Shown: positions 1 through 9,272 of the stretch, piece after piece | How the letters are laid out: every line of letters begins with the position of its first letter | Position numbering within the stretch: the stretch's first letter is position 1 | Origin: Actinomycetes bacterium | GTDB lineage: Bacteria > Actinomycetota > Acidimicrobiia > Acidimicrobiales > Ilumatobacteraceae | Direction: 5' to 3' | DNA length: 64,000 nt | NCBI GenBank assembly: GCA_029782355.1 | Contig: JAKOUY010000011.1 | Location: 62,001 to 126,000 of the forward strand | Notes under the pieces: generated by a model | Databases searched by the model: none | Told to the model about the DNA's origin: nothing | Seen by the model: the letters and a program-made list of their open reading frames with translations, nothing else | Program-made: the position numbers and the translations under genes

Positions 1-2
1 AC

Positions 3-2558
3 ACCGTGGTCCCGTCGGCCAGCCTGATCCCCCACGACCCGACGGTGCTGTTCAACGTGGCCGGCATGGTTCCGTTCAAGCCGTTCTTCGTCGGCGACGA
101 GGTCGCCCCGTACCGGCGCGCCGTGAGCAGCCAGAAGTGCGCCCGCGCCGGTGGCAAGCACAACGATCTCGACGACGTCGGGCGCACCTCGCGTCACCTG
201 GTGTTCTTCGAGATGCTCGGCAACTTCAGCTTCGGCGACTACTTCAAGGCCGACGCCATCCCGTTCAGCTGGTCGCTCGTCACCGAGACCTTCGGGCTCG
301 ACGGTGACCGGCTGTGGATCACCGTCCACGACAGCGACGACGAAGCCGAGGCGATCTGGCACGAGCAGGTCGGCGTGCCCATGTCGCGCATCCAGCGGTT
401 GGGCGACAAGGACAACTTCTGGCAGATGGGCGAGACCGGCCCGTGCGGGCCGTGCAGCGAGATCCACATCGATCGCGGCCCGGCGTTCGGCCCGGACGGC
501 GGGCCGCTCGGCGACCCGGCCGGCGAGCGCTTCATGGAGTTCTACAACCTGGTCTTCATGCAGTACAACCAGGCCCAGGACGGCACCCGCACGCCGCTGC
601 CCAGGCCGTCGATCGACACCGGTCTCGGCCTGGAGCGGATGCTCTGCCTGCTGACGGATGTGCCCTCGGTGTGGGAGACCAACCTGATGGCCCCGCTCAT
701 CGACCAGGCCTGCTCGCTGACCGGCAAGCGCTATCTGGCCAACGACTACGCCGATCGGGACAGCTTCGCCATGCGGGTCCTGGCCGAGCACGCCCGCAGT
801 TCGTCGATGCTGGTCAGCGACGGGGTGTTCCCCTCCAACGAGGGACGTGGCTACGTGCTGCGGCGGATCATCCGGCGGGCCGTGCGCTACGCCTACCTGC
901 TCGGTACCGAGCGGCTGGTCATGCCGGCGCTGGCCGACACCGCCATCGGCATCATGGGCAACGCCTATCCCGACGTGGTCAAGAACCGTGACTTCATCCT
1001 CGGGGTGCTGACCCGCGAGGAGGAGCGCTTCCGCCAGACCCTGAAGACCGGGTTGGCGATCCTCGAGTCCGAGCTCGCCGGGGCGGACGGGGCGCTCGGT
1101 GGCACTGCGGCGTTCACCCTGCACGACACGTACGGGTTTCCCCTGGAGCTGACCGAGGAGATCGCCGCGGAGCGCAACATCGCCGTGGACCGGACCGGGT
1201 TCGACACCGAGATGGCCGCCCAGCGCACGAGGGCCAAGGCGGCGCGCAAGGGCGCCGGGTCCGACGGCGAGCGCCAGGACGCCTACCGCGAGCTGGTCGA
1301 GCAGTTCGGGACCACCGAGTTCGTCGGCTACCAGCTGGACCAGGCCGCGGCGCGGGTCCTGGCGGTGCTGCCCGGATCCGCCGAGGGGACGGTCGAGGTG
1401 TTCCTCGACCGCACCCCGTTCTACGCCGAGGCCGGCGGCCAGGTCGGTGACACCGGCACGATCCACACCGACGCCGCCGAGGTCGAGGTTCTCGACACCA
1501 CCTACGCCGTGCCCGGTCTGCGCCGGCACATCGGCCGGCCGACCCGCGGCGAGCTGACGCCGGGCGCGTCCGTGACCGCGGCCATCGACACCGCCCGGCG
1601 TGCCGCCGTCCGCCGCAACCACACGGCCACCCATCTGCTGCACTACGCCCTGCGGACCGTGCTCGGCGAGCATGTCAAGCAGGCCGGCTCGCTGGTGGCC
1701 CCCGACCGGCTGCGCTTCGACTTCAGCCACTACGCCGCCTTGACGGCCGACGAGATCGCCCGCATCGAGGAGCTGGCCAACGCCGAGACCCTGGCCAACG
1801 CCCGGGCCCGGGTCTTCGAGACCACCAAGGACGAGGCCGAGTCGCTCGGCGCCATCGCCTTCTTCGGTGACAAGTACGGCGACCTGGTCCGGGTGCTCGA
1901 GGTCGGCAACTCGATCGAGCTGTGCGGCGGGACCCACGTGTCCGCGGCCGGCGACATCGGGCTGATCAAGGTGGTCAGCGAGGCCTCGATCGGCTCCAAC
2001 CTGCGACGGATCGAGGCGGTCACCGGTACCGCCAGCCTGCACCTGCTGCAGCGCGACGAGGCCCAGCTGGCGGGCGTGGCCCGCCTGCTGGGAACGGCGC
2101 CCGACGACGTGGTCGGCGGCGTGCAGCGCCGCCTCGACGAGGTCAAGGCCCTCCAGGACGAGCTCCGCGCCCTGCGCGCCAAGCTGTCCAGCGGGCAGGC
2201 GGCCGACCTGGCCGCCGCGGCGGTCGACGGCGTGCTGGTCACCCGCGTCGACGGCCTCGCGCCGGCGGCCCTGCGCGAGCTGGCGCTGGCCGTTCGCCAG
2301 CGCCCCGGCGTCGACGCCGTCGTGCTGATCGGCACCTCCGACTCGGGCGGGGTGTCGCTGGTGGGTGCCCTGCAACCGGGCAGCGCCCGCCCGGCCGGCG
2401 ATCTGATCCGGGACGCGGCCAAGGCCGTCGGCGGCGGCGGGGGCGGCAAGGGCGACATCGCCACTGCCGGGGGGACCCGCGCCGAGGGCATCGACGAGGC
2501 GCTGCGGATCGCGGCCGAGGCAGCCGCCACCCTGCGGGCGGAGGTCGCAGCCCGGTGA
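3..2558 (+). CDS. alaS: Alanine--tRNA ligase (5' end truncated by window)
   Basis: Charges tRNA-Ala in the cytoplasm. The reading frame is already open at base 3 and enters in the class II catalytic domain (PSASLIPHDP, then QKCARAGGKHNDL), so about 20-30 N-terminal residues lie upstream of the window; the GTG at base 6 is not the true start. The editing domain has the zinc-binding HTATH motif near base 1620 and CGGTH near base 1925. The C-terminal C-Ala domain ends with the glycine-rich GGGGGGKGDIATAGGT. Length (about 850 visible residues) fits the family. The stop overlaps the GTG of ruvX, so the genes are probably translationally coupled. Order alaS-ruvX-mltG-aroE matches other actinobacteria. 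Confidence 0.97.
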   Translation, partial: TVVPSASLIPHDPTVLFNVAGMVPFKPFFVGDEVAPYRRAVSSQKCARAGGKHNDLDDVGRTSRHLVFFEMLGNFSFGDYFKADAIPFSWSLVTETFGLDGDRLWITVHDSDDEAEAIWHEQVGVPMSRIQRLGDKDNFWQMGETGPCGPCSEIHIDRGPAFGPDGGPLGDPAGERFMEFYNLVFMQYNQAQDGTRTPLPRPSIDTGLGLERMLCLLTDVPSVWETNLMAPLIDQACSLTGKRYLANDYADRDSFAMRVLAEHARSSSMLVSDGVFPSNEGRGYVLRRIIRRAVRYAYLLGTERLVMPALADTAIGIMGNAYPDVVKNRDFILGVLTREEERFRQTLKTGLAILESELAGADGALGGTAAFTLHDTYGFPLELTEEIAAERNIAVDRTGFDTEMAAQRTRAKAARKGAGSDGERQDAYRELVEQFGTTEFVGYQLDQAAARVLAVLPGSAEGTVEVFLDRTPFYAEAGGQVGDTGTIHTDAAEVEVLDTTYAVPGLRRHIGRPTRGELTPGASVTAAIDTARRAAVRRNHTATHLLHYALRTVLGEHVKQAGSLVAPDRLRFDFSHYAALTADEIARIEELANAETLANARARVFETTKDEAESLGAIAFFGDKYGDLVRVLEVGNSIELCGGTHVSAAGDIGLIKVVSEASIGSNLRRIEAVTGTASLHLLQRDEAQLAGVARLLGTAPDDVVGGVQRRLDEVKALQDELRALRAKLSSGQAADLAAAAVDGVLVTRVDGLAPAALRELALAVRQRPGVDAVVLIGTSDSGGVSLVGALQPGSARPAGDLIRDAAKAVGGGGGGKGDIATAGGTRAEGIDEALRIAAEAAATLRAEVAAR

Positions 2559-3004
2559 CCCGGGCGCTCGGCGTCGACCTCGGCGCCCGGCGGATCGGCA
2601 TCGCCGTCAGCGACCGCAGCGGGACCATCGCCACCCCGTTGACCGTGCTGACCCGCGCCGGGTCGGCCTCCGCCGACCATCGGGCGCTGGCCCGTCTGGT
2701 CGACGAGGAGGACGCCGAGCTGATCGTCGTCGGGCTGCCCGTGAACATGGACGGCACCGAGGGCCCGGCGGCCACGGCTGCCCGGATCGAGGCCGCGGCG
2801 CTGGCTAGCGTGGTCGCCGTGCCCGTGGTCCTCTCCGACGAGCGTCGTTCGACCGTGACCGCCGCTCGGGCGATGCGAGCCAACGGCCGGCGAGCCGCGG
2901 CCCGCCGCCAGACCATCGATCAGGCGGCCGCCGCCGTCATCCTCCAGCACTGGCTGGACGGGCCGCGCACCCAGCCAGCCGTCGTCCCGAGGTCCGACCG
3001 GTGA
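2555..3004 (+). CDS. ruvX: Putative pre-16S rRNA nuclease / Holliday junction resolvase-like YqgF
   Basis: About 149 residues of the YqgF/RuvX RNase H-fold family, which matures the 16S 5' end and may act on branched DNA. The N-terminus reads GVDLGARRIGIAVSD, the family's first acidic motif, followed by IVVGLPVNMDGTEGP and a C-terminal DQAAAAVIL with the last acidic residue. Start is the GTG at 2555 because it sits in a GTGA overlap with the alaS stop and gives the usual family length. Its own stop overlaps the GTG of mltG in the same way. Placement between alaS and mltG is the standard actinobacterial arrangement. Confidence 0.9.
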   Translation: MTRALGVDLGARRIGIAVSDRSGTIATPLTVLTRAGSASADHRALARLVDEEDAELIVVGLPVNMDGTEGPAATAARIEAAALASVVAVPVVLSDERRSTVTAARAMRANGRRAAARRQTIDQAAAAVILQHWLDGPRTQPAVVPRSDR

Positions 3005-4176
3005 ACCGCCGGGCGCCGGTGGCCGAGGCGTGGCGCCACGACCCGTGGGACGATCCGGACGGGACCGGCGAGATCCCCGTCGAGGACGTCCGGGCCAACC
3101 GGCGTCACCTGCGCTGGTACGTCTACGGCGCAGCCGCGCTGGTCATCGTCGCCGTCGTGGTGCTCGGGGTCGTCGGGCTGTGGTACGTCCGTCGGGTCGA
3201 TCCGCCGGGCGACCCCGGGGCTGCGGTCAACTTCACGGTCAACAAGGGCGACACGCTGGACCGCGTCGCCCAGCGGCTGCAGGCCGCCGGGCTGGTGAGC
3301 AGCAAGGACCTGTTCGTCTGGTACGTGGACCACCACGGCGGACTGGTGCTGACCGAGGGCTACTACCGGATCCGCAGCCACGACCACATGGGCAACGTCA
3401 TGCGCGTCCTGAACACCCCACCGTCGGAGACCTTCACCAAGGTGTTGTTCCCCGAGGGGTTCACCGTGGCGAAGATGGCCGCCCGGCTGCACGCCAAGAT
3501 GCCCCAGCTGTCGGCGGCGGCGTTCGAGGCCGCCTCGACGGCCGACCAGCTGCGCTCGAAGTACCAATCGCCCGAGATCAAGAACCTCGAAGGCCTGCTG
3601 TTCCCGGACACCTACCAGGTGTCGAACATCGAGACCGTGACCATGCTGATGCGCCGGATGATCAAGCAGTTCGACCGGGTCGGGGACCAGGAGAAGTTGG
3701 CCGACAAGGCGACCGCCCTGGGGATGACTCCCTACCAGGTGGTGATCATCGCCTCGATGATCGAGCGAGAAGCCAAGACCGACGTCGACCGGCCGCTGAT
3801 CGCCCGGGTGATCTACAACCGCCTGGCCCTGGGCATGAACCTGCAGATCGACGCCACGCTGTACTACGGCCAACCGCCGGACACGCCGTTCGACGTCCTC
3901 AAGGCCACCGACACGCCGTACAACACCTACCTCCACGCCGGCCTGCCGCCGACGCCGATCGCCAATCCGGGCCGGGACTCGCTGCACGCCGCGCTGAACC
4001 CGGCGCCGCCGCTGAACCCCAACGACCCGCTGTGCAAGGGCCTGCCCAAGGGGGAGTCCTGCGCCCTGCTGTACTACGTGCTGAAGGACGACCTCGGCAA
4101 CCACGCCTTCGCCGTCACCGCCGCCCAGCACGAGCAGAACGTGCAGAACGCCCGCAATCTCGGCCTGCTGAACTGA
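3001..4176 (+). CDS. mltG: Endolytic murein transglycosylase MltG
   Basis: 391-residue YceG/MltG family protein that cuts nascent glycan strands of peptidoglycan at the membrane. It has a short charged cytoplasmic N-terminus, one membrane segment at about residues 40-63 (YGAAALVIVAVVVLGVVGLW), a LysM-like region near 76-125, and the catalytic domain. The proposed catalytic Glu is in ASMIEREAK (Glu255), followed by ARVIYNRL and LQIDATLYYG, which are typical of the family. The GTG start overlaps the ruvX stop. Cell-wall polymerases are not adjacent; the neighbours are conserved synteny only. Confidence 0.93.
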   Translation: MNRRAPVAEAWRHDPWDDPDGTGEIPVEDVRANRRHLRWYVYGAAALVIVAVVVLGVVGLWYVRRVDPPGDPGAAVNFTVNKGDTLDRVAQRLQAAGLVSSKDLFVWYVDHHGGLVLTEGYYRIRSHDHMGNVMRVLNTPPSETFTKVLFPEGFTVAKMAARLHAKMPQLSAAAFEAASTADQLRSKYQSPEIKNLEGLLFPDTYQVSNIETVTMLMRRMIKQFDRVGDQEKLADKATALGMTPYQVVIIASMIEREAKTDVDRPLIARVIYNRLALGMNLQIDATLYYGQPPDTPFDVLKATDTPYNTYLHAGLPPTPIANPGRDSLHAALNPAPPLNPNDPLCKGLPKGESCALLYYVLKDDLGNHAFAVTAAQHEQNVQNARNLGLLN

Positions 4177-4183
4177 GCGACGC

Positions 4184-5008
4184 GTGATCACCGCCCGTTC
4201 CCGGGTGGCCGCGGTGATCGGCCACCCCATCGCTCACAGCCTGTCGCCGGCACTGCACCAGGCCGGGTTCGCCAGCCTCGATGCCGACTGGGTGTACGTG
4301 GCCTTCGACGTCGCACCGGGGCAGGGTGCCGCGGCGCTCACGGCGATGCGCACGCTCGGTCTCGGCGGGCTCTCCGTGACCATGCCGCACAAGCAGGACG
4401 TCGCCCGGGCGGTGGACCGACTCGACCCGGCGGCGGCCGCGCTCGACAGCGTCAACACCGTCGCCGTCGCCGACGACGGCGCGCTGGTCGGCTCCAGCAC
4501 GGATGGCGCCGGCTTCGTCGCCTCGCTGGTCGCCGCCGGCCACGGCGTCGAGGGCCGGCGGGTGTGCATCATCGGCGCGGGTGGGGCGGCGCGCTCGATC
4601 GTCGACGCGGTGGCCCGGGCGGGCGCGGCGTGCATCCACGTGGTCAATCGGACCGTGGCGACGGCCGAGCAGGCTGCCGCCCTGGGCGGGGACCGTGGCT
4701 TCGTGGGCGGCGAGCGTGATATCGCCGACGCCGAGGTGGTGGTCAACACCACCCCACTCGGCATGCACGGCGAGCTGGCCTGCGATCCCGCCCTGCTGCA
4801 CGGCGGCCAGGTGGTGGCCGACATCGTCTACCGCCCACGGCGCACGCCGTGGCTGGCCGACGCCGCCGAGCGCGGTGCGGCGACCGTGGAGGGCCTGGGC
4901 ATGCTCGTCCACCAGGCTGCCCTGCAGCAGCAGATCTGGCTCGGCCGGCTGCCGGACATCGCCACGATGACCGCAGCGGCCATGGCCGCCGTCGAACCCT
5001 CCCGTTAG
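4184..5008 (+). CDS. aroE: Shikimate dehydrogenase
   Basis: 274 residues; reduces 3-dehydroshikimate to shikimate with NADPH. Seen are the substrate-binding SLSP motif (HSLSPALHQAGF), the catalytic Lys in SVTMPHKQDV, the dinucleotide-binding GAGGAARSI and the NADP-contact NRT. The GTG start lies 8 nt after the mltG stop. It opens a run of four aro genes on the same strand. The aroC promoter-like hexamer overlaps its 3' end, so aroC can probably also be transcribed separately. Confidence 0.95.
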   Translation: MITARSRVAAVIGHPIAHSLSPALHQAGFASLDADWVYVAFDVAPGQGAAALTAMRTLGLGGLSVTMPHKQDVARAVDRLDPAAAALDSVNTVAVADDGALVGSSTDGAGFVASLVAAGHGVEGRRVCIIGAGGAARSIVDAVARAGAACIHVVNRTVATAEQAAALGGDRGFVGGERDIADAEVVVNTTPLGMHGELACDPALLHGGQVVADIVYRPRRTPWLADAAERGAATVEGLGMLVHQAALQQQIWLGRLPDIATMTAAAMAAVEPSR

Positions 5009-5011
5009 CCT
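5006..5011 (+). promoter_or_regulatory. Probable -10 box of leaderless aroC mRNA
   Basis: TAGCCT ends 6 nt before the ATG of aroC at 5018, with no purine-rich ribosome site between. It fits the YAGNNT-N6-8-start pattern repeated through the window. It lies across the aroE stop codon. Confidence 0.5.
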
Positions 5012-5017
5012 GGGCCA

Positions 5018-6187
5018 ATGCTCCGCTTCCTGACCGCCGGCGAGTCGCACGGCCAGGCGCTCGTGGTCATCGTCGAGGGGTTGCCGGCCGGGCTGCCGAT
5101 CACCGTCGAGGAGATCCAGGCCGAGCTGGCCCGCCGCCGGTTGGGCTACGGGCGCGGCCCGCGGCAGCGTTTCGAGCAGGACGAGCTGACCCTGCTGGGC
5201 GGGGTCCGCCACGGCCGGACGCTGGGCTCGCCCGTCGCCGTGGAGATCCGCAACAGCGAGTGGTTCCGCAGCGACAAGTGGCACGAGGAGATGTCGCCGG
5301 CGCCGGGACGGACCAAGCAGCCCCTAACCCAGGTTCGCCCGGGTCATGCCGACCTCGCCGGCATGCAGAAGTACGGGTTCGACGACGCCCGCGACGTGCT
5401 CGAGCGGGCCTCGGCCCGGGAGACGGCGGCGCGGGTCGCCGCCGGGGCGCTGGCCAAACGGCTGCTGGCCGAGCTCGGCGTGGCGGTCGTGTCCCACGTG
5501 GTGCAGATCGGGGCGGCGTGCACCAAGGCCGCCGACCGGCCGACTCCGGACGACCTGGGGGTCGTCGATGCCTCGCCGGTGCGCTGCTTCGACGCCGCCG
5601 CCGAAGTGGCGATGGTGGCCGAGATCGAGGCGGCCGCCAAGGACGGCGACTCGCTGGGGGGCGTGGTCGAGGTCCTCGGGTACGGCGTGCCGGTCGGGTT
5701 GGGCAGCCACGTGCACTGGGATCGCAAGGTCGACGCTGCGCTGGCCCAGGCGGTGATGAGCATCCAGGCGGTCAAGGGCGTGGAGATCGGTGACGGCTTC
5801 GAGGTCGCCGGGCGGCGCGGCAGCGCAGCCCACGACGCCATCGTCTGGGACGACGGCGCCGCCGACTACCGGCGGACCAGCACCCTGGCCGGTGGTACCG
5901 AGGGCGGGATGACCACCGGCGAGCTGCTCGTCGTGCGCGCCGCGATGAAGCCGCTGGCGACCTTGAACCGACCAACGCTGGCCACCGTCGACGTGGTCAC
6001 CAAGGAGGCGACGGTCAGCTTCAAGGAGCGCACCGACGTGACGGCGGTGCCGGCCATGGGCGTGGTCGCCGAGACGATGGTCGCCCTGGTGCTGGCGGGG
6101 GAGGCCCAGCGCAAGTTCGGCGGGGACTCCGTGGCCGAGTTCGTCCGCAACGCCCAGGCGTTTCGCGACACCCTGCGCCCGTCGTGA
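5018..6187 (+). CDS. aroC: Chorismate synthase
   Basis: 389 residues; converts 5-enolpyruvylshikimate-3-phosphate to chorismate using reduced FMN. The N-terminal signature [18 protein letters not shown] and the central [19 protein letters not shown] and [14 protein letters not shown] motifs are present, and length fits the family. The ATG at 5018 is supported by a TAGCCT hexamer 6 nt upstream. The stop is shared with the GTG start of aroK (GTGA overlap). Confidence 0.97.
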   Translation: MLRFLTAGESHGQALVVIVEGLPAGLPITVEEIQAELARRRLGYGRGPRQRFEQDELTLLGGVRHGRTLGSPVAVEIRNSEWFRSDKWHEEMSPAPGRTKQPLTQVRPGHADLAGMQKYGFDDARDVLERASARETAARVAAGALAKRLLAELGVAVVSHVVQIGAACTKAADRPTPDDLGVVDASPVRCFDAAAEVAMVAEIEAAAKDGDSLGGVVEVLGYGVPVGLGSHVHWDRKVDAALAQAVMSIQAVKGVEIGDGFEVAGRRGSAAHDAIVWDDGAADYRRTSTLAGGTEGGMTTGELLVVRAAMKPLATLNRPTLATVDVVTKEATVSFKERTDVTAVPAMGVVAETMVALVLAGEAQRKFGGDSVAEFVRNAQAFRDTLRPS

Positions 6188-6693
6188 TCGCCGCGGACCA
6201 ACACGTCGTGCTGGTCGGGATGATGGGCGCCGGCAAGTCCACCGTCGGGCGGGCCCTGGCCGAGCGGATGCATCGCCCGCTGGTCGACACCGATCAGCTG
6301 GTCGAGGCCTCGGCCGGCCGCAGCGTGCGGCAGATCTTCGCGGCCGAAGGGGAAGCGGCGTTCCGCGCCCGGGAGTCGGCGGCGCTGACGGAGGCCCTGG
6401 GCAGTGCCCGACCGGTGGTGATTGCCGCGGCCGGCGGGGTGGTGCTCAGCGAGGCCAACCGGGCGGCACTCGCCGCCAGCGGTGCCCGGGTCGTCTGGCT
6501 GTGCGCCACGCCGGCGTTGGTGGCCAGGCGCACGGCTCGCGGCAGCCATCGTCCGTTGCTGGACGGCGACCGGCACGGCACCTTGGCCCGCATGTTCGCC
6601 GAGCGCGAGCCGCTCTATCGGCAGGTCGCCGATCAGATCGTCTCGGTCGATCATCGGTCGGTCAACGACGTGGTCGAGGCGGTCCTGCGGTGA
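6184..6693 (+). CDS. aroK: Shikimate kinase
   Basis: 169 residues; phosphorylates shikimate with ATP. A Walker A loop GMMGAGKST begins near residue 13, DTDQLVE supplies the substrate/Mg site, AAAGGVV corresponds to the GGG substrate motif, and the lid region carries [11 protein letters not shown]. The GTG start overlaps the aroC stop by four bases, and the stop overlaps the aroB GTG in the same way, so aroC-aroK-aroB are very likely one translationally coupled unit. Confidence 0.95.
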   Translation: MIAADQHVVLVGMMGAGKSTVGRALAERMHRPLVDTDQLVEASAGRSVRQIFAAEGEAAFRARESAALTEALGSARPVVIAAAGGVVLSEANRAALAASGARVVWLCATPALVARRTARGSHRPLLDGDRHGTLARMFAEREPLYRQVADQIVSVDHRSVNDVVEAVLR

Positions 6694-7697
6694 AGCGGGT
6701 TCGCGTCCCCCTCGGCGAGCGCAGCTACGACGTCGTCGTCGGTCATCGGGCCGTAGCGGAGCTGGCCTCGATGGTGCCGGCGGGGTGCCGCCGGGCGGCG
6801 ATCGTGACACAGGCCGGTGTCCCCCTGACCGTCGACCCCGGCGTCCCGGTGACCCGCCTGGAGATCGGCCACGGCGAGCAGCACAAGACGATGGCGACGG
6901 TCGAGCACCTGTGCCGCCGGTTCGCCGAGATCGGCCTGACCCGTCACGACCTGGTCATCGGCCTCGGTGGCGGCATGGTCACCGACGTGGCCGGGTTCGC
7001 CGCGTCGGTCTGGCACCGCGGCGTGCCGGTGGTCCATGTGGCCACCTCGCTGGTCGCCATGGTCGATGCCGCGATCGGCGGCAAGACCGGGGTCAACCTG
7101 GTGGAGGGCAAGAACCTCGTCGGGGCCTATTGGCAGCCGCGCGGGGTGATCTGCGACCTCGATGCCCTAACGACGCTGCCGGCCCGCGAGCTGCGCTGTG
7201 GCTCCGGCGAACTGGCCAAGTACCACTTCCTGACGGGTGACGACCTGCTGGCGATGGACGAGACCGAACGGATCGCCCGCTGCGTGCAGATCAAGGCCGA
7301 CATCGTCGCCGCCGACGAGCGTGAGGGCGGGCTGCGTGCCCTGCTCAACTACGGCCACACCCTGGCGCACGCCCTCGAGACGGCCACTGATCACGAGCTG
7401 GCACACGGCGAGGCGGTGGCGATCGGGCTGCTCTACGCCGCCCACCTGGCCGAGTCGATGGGTCGGATCGGTGCCGAGCGGGTCGAGCAGCATCGCCGGG
7501 TGTGCCGGTCCTACGGGCTGCGCACGGCGCTCCCGGTGGGACTCGACCCGGCCGACCTGGTGAGGCTGATGGGACGGGACAAGAAGGTGGTCGGTGCCGG
7601 GTTGACCTTCGTCCTCGACGGACCGTCGGGGGTCGAGGTGGTCGCCGATGTCGACCCGGCGGTGGCCGAGGCCGCCCTGCGGACGTTTCGCGGCTGA
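6690..7697 (+). CDS. aroB: 3-dehydroquinate synthase
   Basis: 335 residues; cyclises DAHP to 3-dehydroquinate, NAD- and metal-dependent. Visible motifs are GHGEQHKTM, the NAD-binding GLGGGMVTDVAGFAAS, the KTGVN substrate site and NYGHTLAHALE with metal-binding His residues. The GTG start overlaps the aroK stop (GTGA). It is the last gene of this aro run; a phosphatase gene on the opposite strand follows 24 bp later, and no clear hairpin terminator is seen between them. Confidence 0.95.
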   Translation: MKRVRVPLGERSYDVVVGHRAVAELASMVPAGCRRAAIVTQAGVPLTVDPGVPVTRLEIGHGEQHKTMATVEHLCRRFAEIGLTRHDLVIGLGGGMVTDVAGFAASVWHRGVPVVHVATSLVAMVDAAIGGKTGVNLVEGKNLVGAYWQPRGVICDLDALTTLPARELRCGSGELAKYHFLTGDDLLAMDETERIARCVQIKADIVAADEREGGLRALLNYGHTLAHALETATDHELAHGEAVAIGLLYAAHLAESMGRIGAERVEQHRRVCRSYGLRTALPVGLDPADLVRLMGRDKKVVGAGLTFVLDGPSGVEVVADVDPAVAEAALRTFRG

Positions 7698-7721
7698 GAT
7701 CCCTGGGCCGGTCCGGCTCGA

Positions 7722-9230
7722 TCAGCCGTCCATCAGGGACACCGTGTTGGTGCCGGCCTCGACCGCGTAGGTGGCGACGGTGCTCACCGCGCTGGACTGG
7801 TCGGTCACGTCGGCCACGATCCGGTAGGCGGCAGTCCAGCGCTGCGGGGTGACGGTGTGCAGGACGTAACCGCGGTGGGCCAGCTCGGCGCCGACCATGG
7901 CCGGGAACCGTCGCAGGATCGGGGCCAGGTCGGTGGGGACCAGGCCGGGGGAGCTGATCGACGTGCTGACGAACTCGACCCCGATCGGCGGCCCGCTGCC
8001 CGGATCGCCCTGGCGCAGCTGGGCGACGGCCGCCAGGTGGATGTCGCCGGTCAGGACGACGACGTTGGCCACGTGGCGGTCGGCCAGGATGGCGAAGATC
8101 CGCGACCGCTCGTCGGGGTAGCCGTCCCACTGATCGAAGTTCAGGACCGAGCCGTTCACTGTGGCGTCGGCCATCACGGTCTGGTTGCCGATCACCCGCC
8201 AGCGCGCCGTCGAGGCCGACAGGCGCTCCTCGAGGAACTGCTCCTGGGCCGAGCCCAGCATGGTCCGCCCCGGCTCGTGCAGCGCCGCGCACGGGGGATC
8301 CAGGCTGAGCGCTCGATCTCCGCAGGCCTGATCGGTGCGGTACTGGCGGCCGTCCAGCAGCACGAAGCTGGCCAGGTCGCTCCAGGCCGCAGTGCGGTAC
8401 ACGCGGTACTCGGTCTCGGCCACGGGTGGAGCCAGCCGCGTCGGGGTGTGCTCCCACCACGCCTGGTAGGCCGCGTCGCGGCGAGCCGGGAAGGTGGCCG
8501 CCTCGGCCGGTGACGTGGGGGTCAGCCCGGCGTAGTTGTCCTCGACCTCGTGGTCGTCCCACATCACCAGCCAGGCGCAGGCGGCGTGGGCGGCCTGCAG
8601 ATCCGGGTCGGACTTGTACTGGGCGTAGCGCGCCCGGTAGTCGGACAGCGTGCGTGCCTCGCCGCCCTCGTGCCGTCGCACCGCCGGAGCGCCCTGGCGG
8701 GCGGCGGCGTCCTCGTAGATGTAGTCGCCGAGCCACAGGACCAGGTCCGGTCGCTGGGCAGCGATGTCGCGGTGCGCGGCGTAGTACCCGGACTCGAAGT
8801 GCTGGCACGAGGCCGCGGCCAGTCGCAGGCTGGTGGCCCCCGCGGCCGGGGCGATCACTGTGCGACCCACCGGGCTGGTGAACCCGAGCGCCCGGAACCG
8901 GTAGTACCACTCACCCGGACCGGGCTCGGCAACGACGTGGATGCAGTGGGCGTGGTCGGCCGTCGTGGTGAACTCCCCCGAGCGGCGCAGGGTGGTGAAG
9001 CCGGGGTCGGCGGACAGCTCCCAGACCACCTCGATCGCCGCGACGGCCGAGTCCGGGAACACCCGGGTCCACAGCACGACGCCGAGGTGATCGGGTTCGC
9101 CGCTGGCCACCCCGGCGCGGAACGGGCTGAGCGGGACTCGTCGAGCACCCGCTCGGCGGGCCAGCGGATGGGCGGCCGCCCAGGCCAGCGCACCGCGCTG
9201 GAGCAACTGGCGGCGGGTCACCTGCAGCAT
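7722..9230 (-). CDS. phoD: PhoD-like alkaline phosphatase, Tat-exported
   Basis: 502 residues. The N-terminus MLQVTRRQLLQRGALAWAAA is a twin-arginine signal peptide (RRQLLQ), so the protein is probably exported folded. Then comes the PhoD N-terminal fibronectin-like domain (FRAGVASGEPDHLGVVLWTRV) and the metallophosphoesterase domain with LWLGDYIYEDA, MWDDHEVEDNY and VVLTGDIHLAAV. The family hydrolyses phosphomono- or diesters with Ca/Fe; the exact substrate cannot be read here. It lies antisense between aroB and aroQ, interrupting an otherwise co-directional aro cluster. CAGACT lies 6 nt before the ATG at 9230, supporting this start. Confidence 0.88.
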   Translation of the reverse strand: MLQVTRRQLLQRGALAWAAAHPLARRAGARRVPLSPFRAGVASGEPDHLGVVLWTRVFPDSAVAAIEVVWELSADPGFTTLRRSGEFTTTADHAHCIHVVAEPGPGEWYYRFRALGFTSPVGRTVIAPAAGATSLRLAAASCQHFESGYYAAHRDIAAQRPDLVLWLGDYIYEDAAARQGAPAVRRHEGGEARTLSDYRARYAQYKSDPDLQAAHAACAWLVMWDDHEVEDNYAGLTPTSPAEAATFPARRDAAYQAWWEHTPTRLAPPVAETEYRVYRTAAWSDLASFVLLDGRQYRTDQACGDRALSLDPPCAALHEPGRTMLGSAQEQFLEERLSASTARWRVIGNQTVMADATVNGSVLNFDQWDGYPDERSRIFAILADRHVANVVVLTGDIHLAAVAQLRQGDPGSGPPIGVEFVSTSISSPGLVPTDLAPILRRFPAMVGAELAHRGYVLHTVTPQRWTAAYRIVADVTDQSSAVSTVATYAVEAGTNTVSLMDG

Positions 9231-9236
9231 CACGCC

Positions 9237-9242
9237 AGTCTG
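9237..9242 (-). promoter_or_regulatory. Probable -10 box of leaderless phoD mRNA
   Basis: On the minus strand CAGACT ends 6 nt before the ATG at 9230, with no ribosome-binding site in the gap. The aroQ box lies only about 18 bp away on the other strand, so the two divergent promoters are almost back to back. Confidence 0.45.
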
Positions 9243-9259
9243 GCAGGGTGACGGCGTGG

Positions 9260-9265
9260 CAGGAT
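9260..9265 (+). promoter_or_regulatory. Probable -10 box of leaderless aroQ mRNA
   Basis: CAGGAT ends 7 nt before a GTG at 9273. The hexamer overlaps the ATG at 9264, so if it is the -10 box that ATG would not be in the transcript and the GTG would be the start. Confidence 0.4.
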
Positions 9266-9272
9266 GGCCGCC

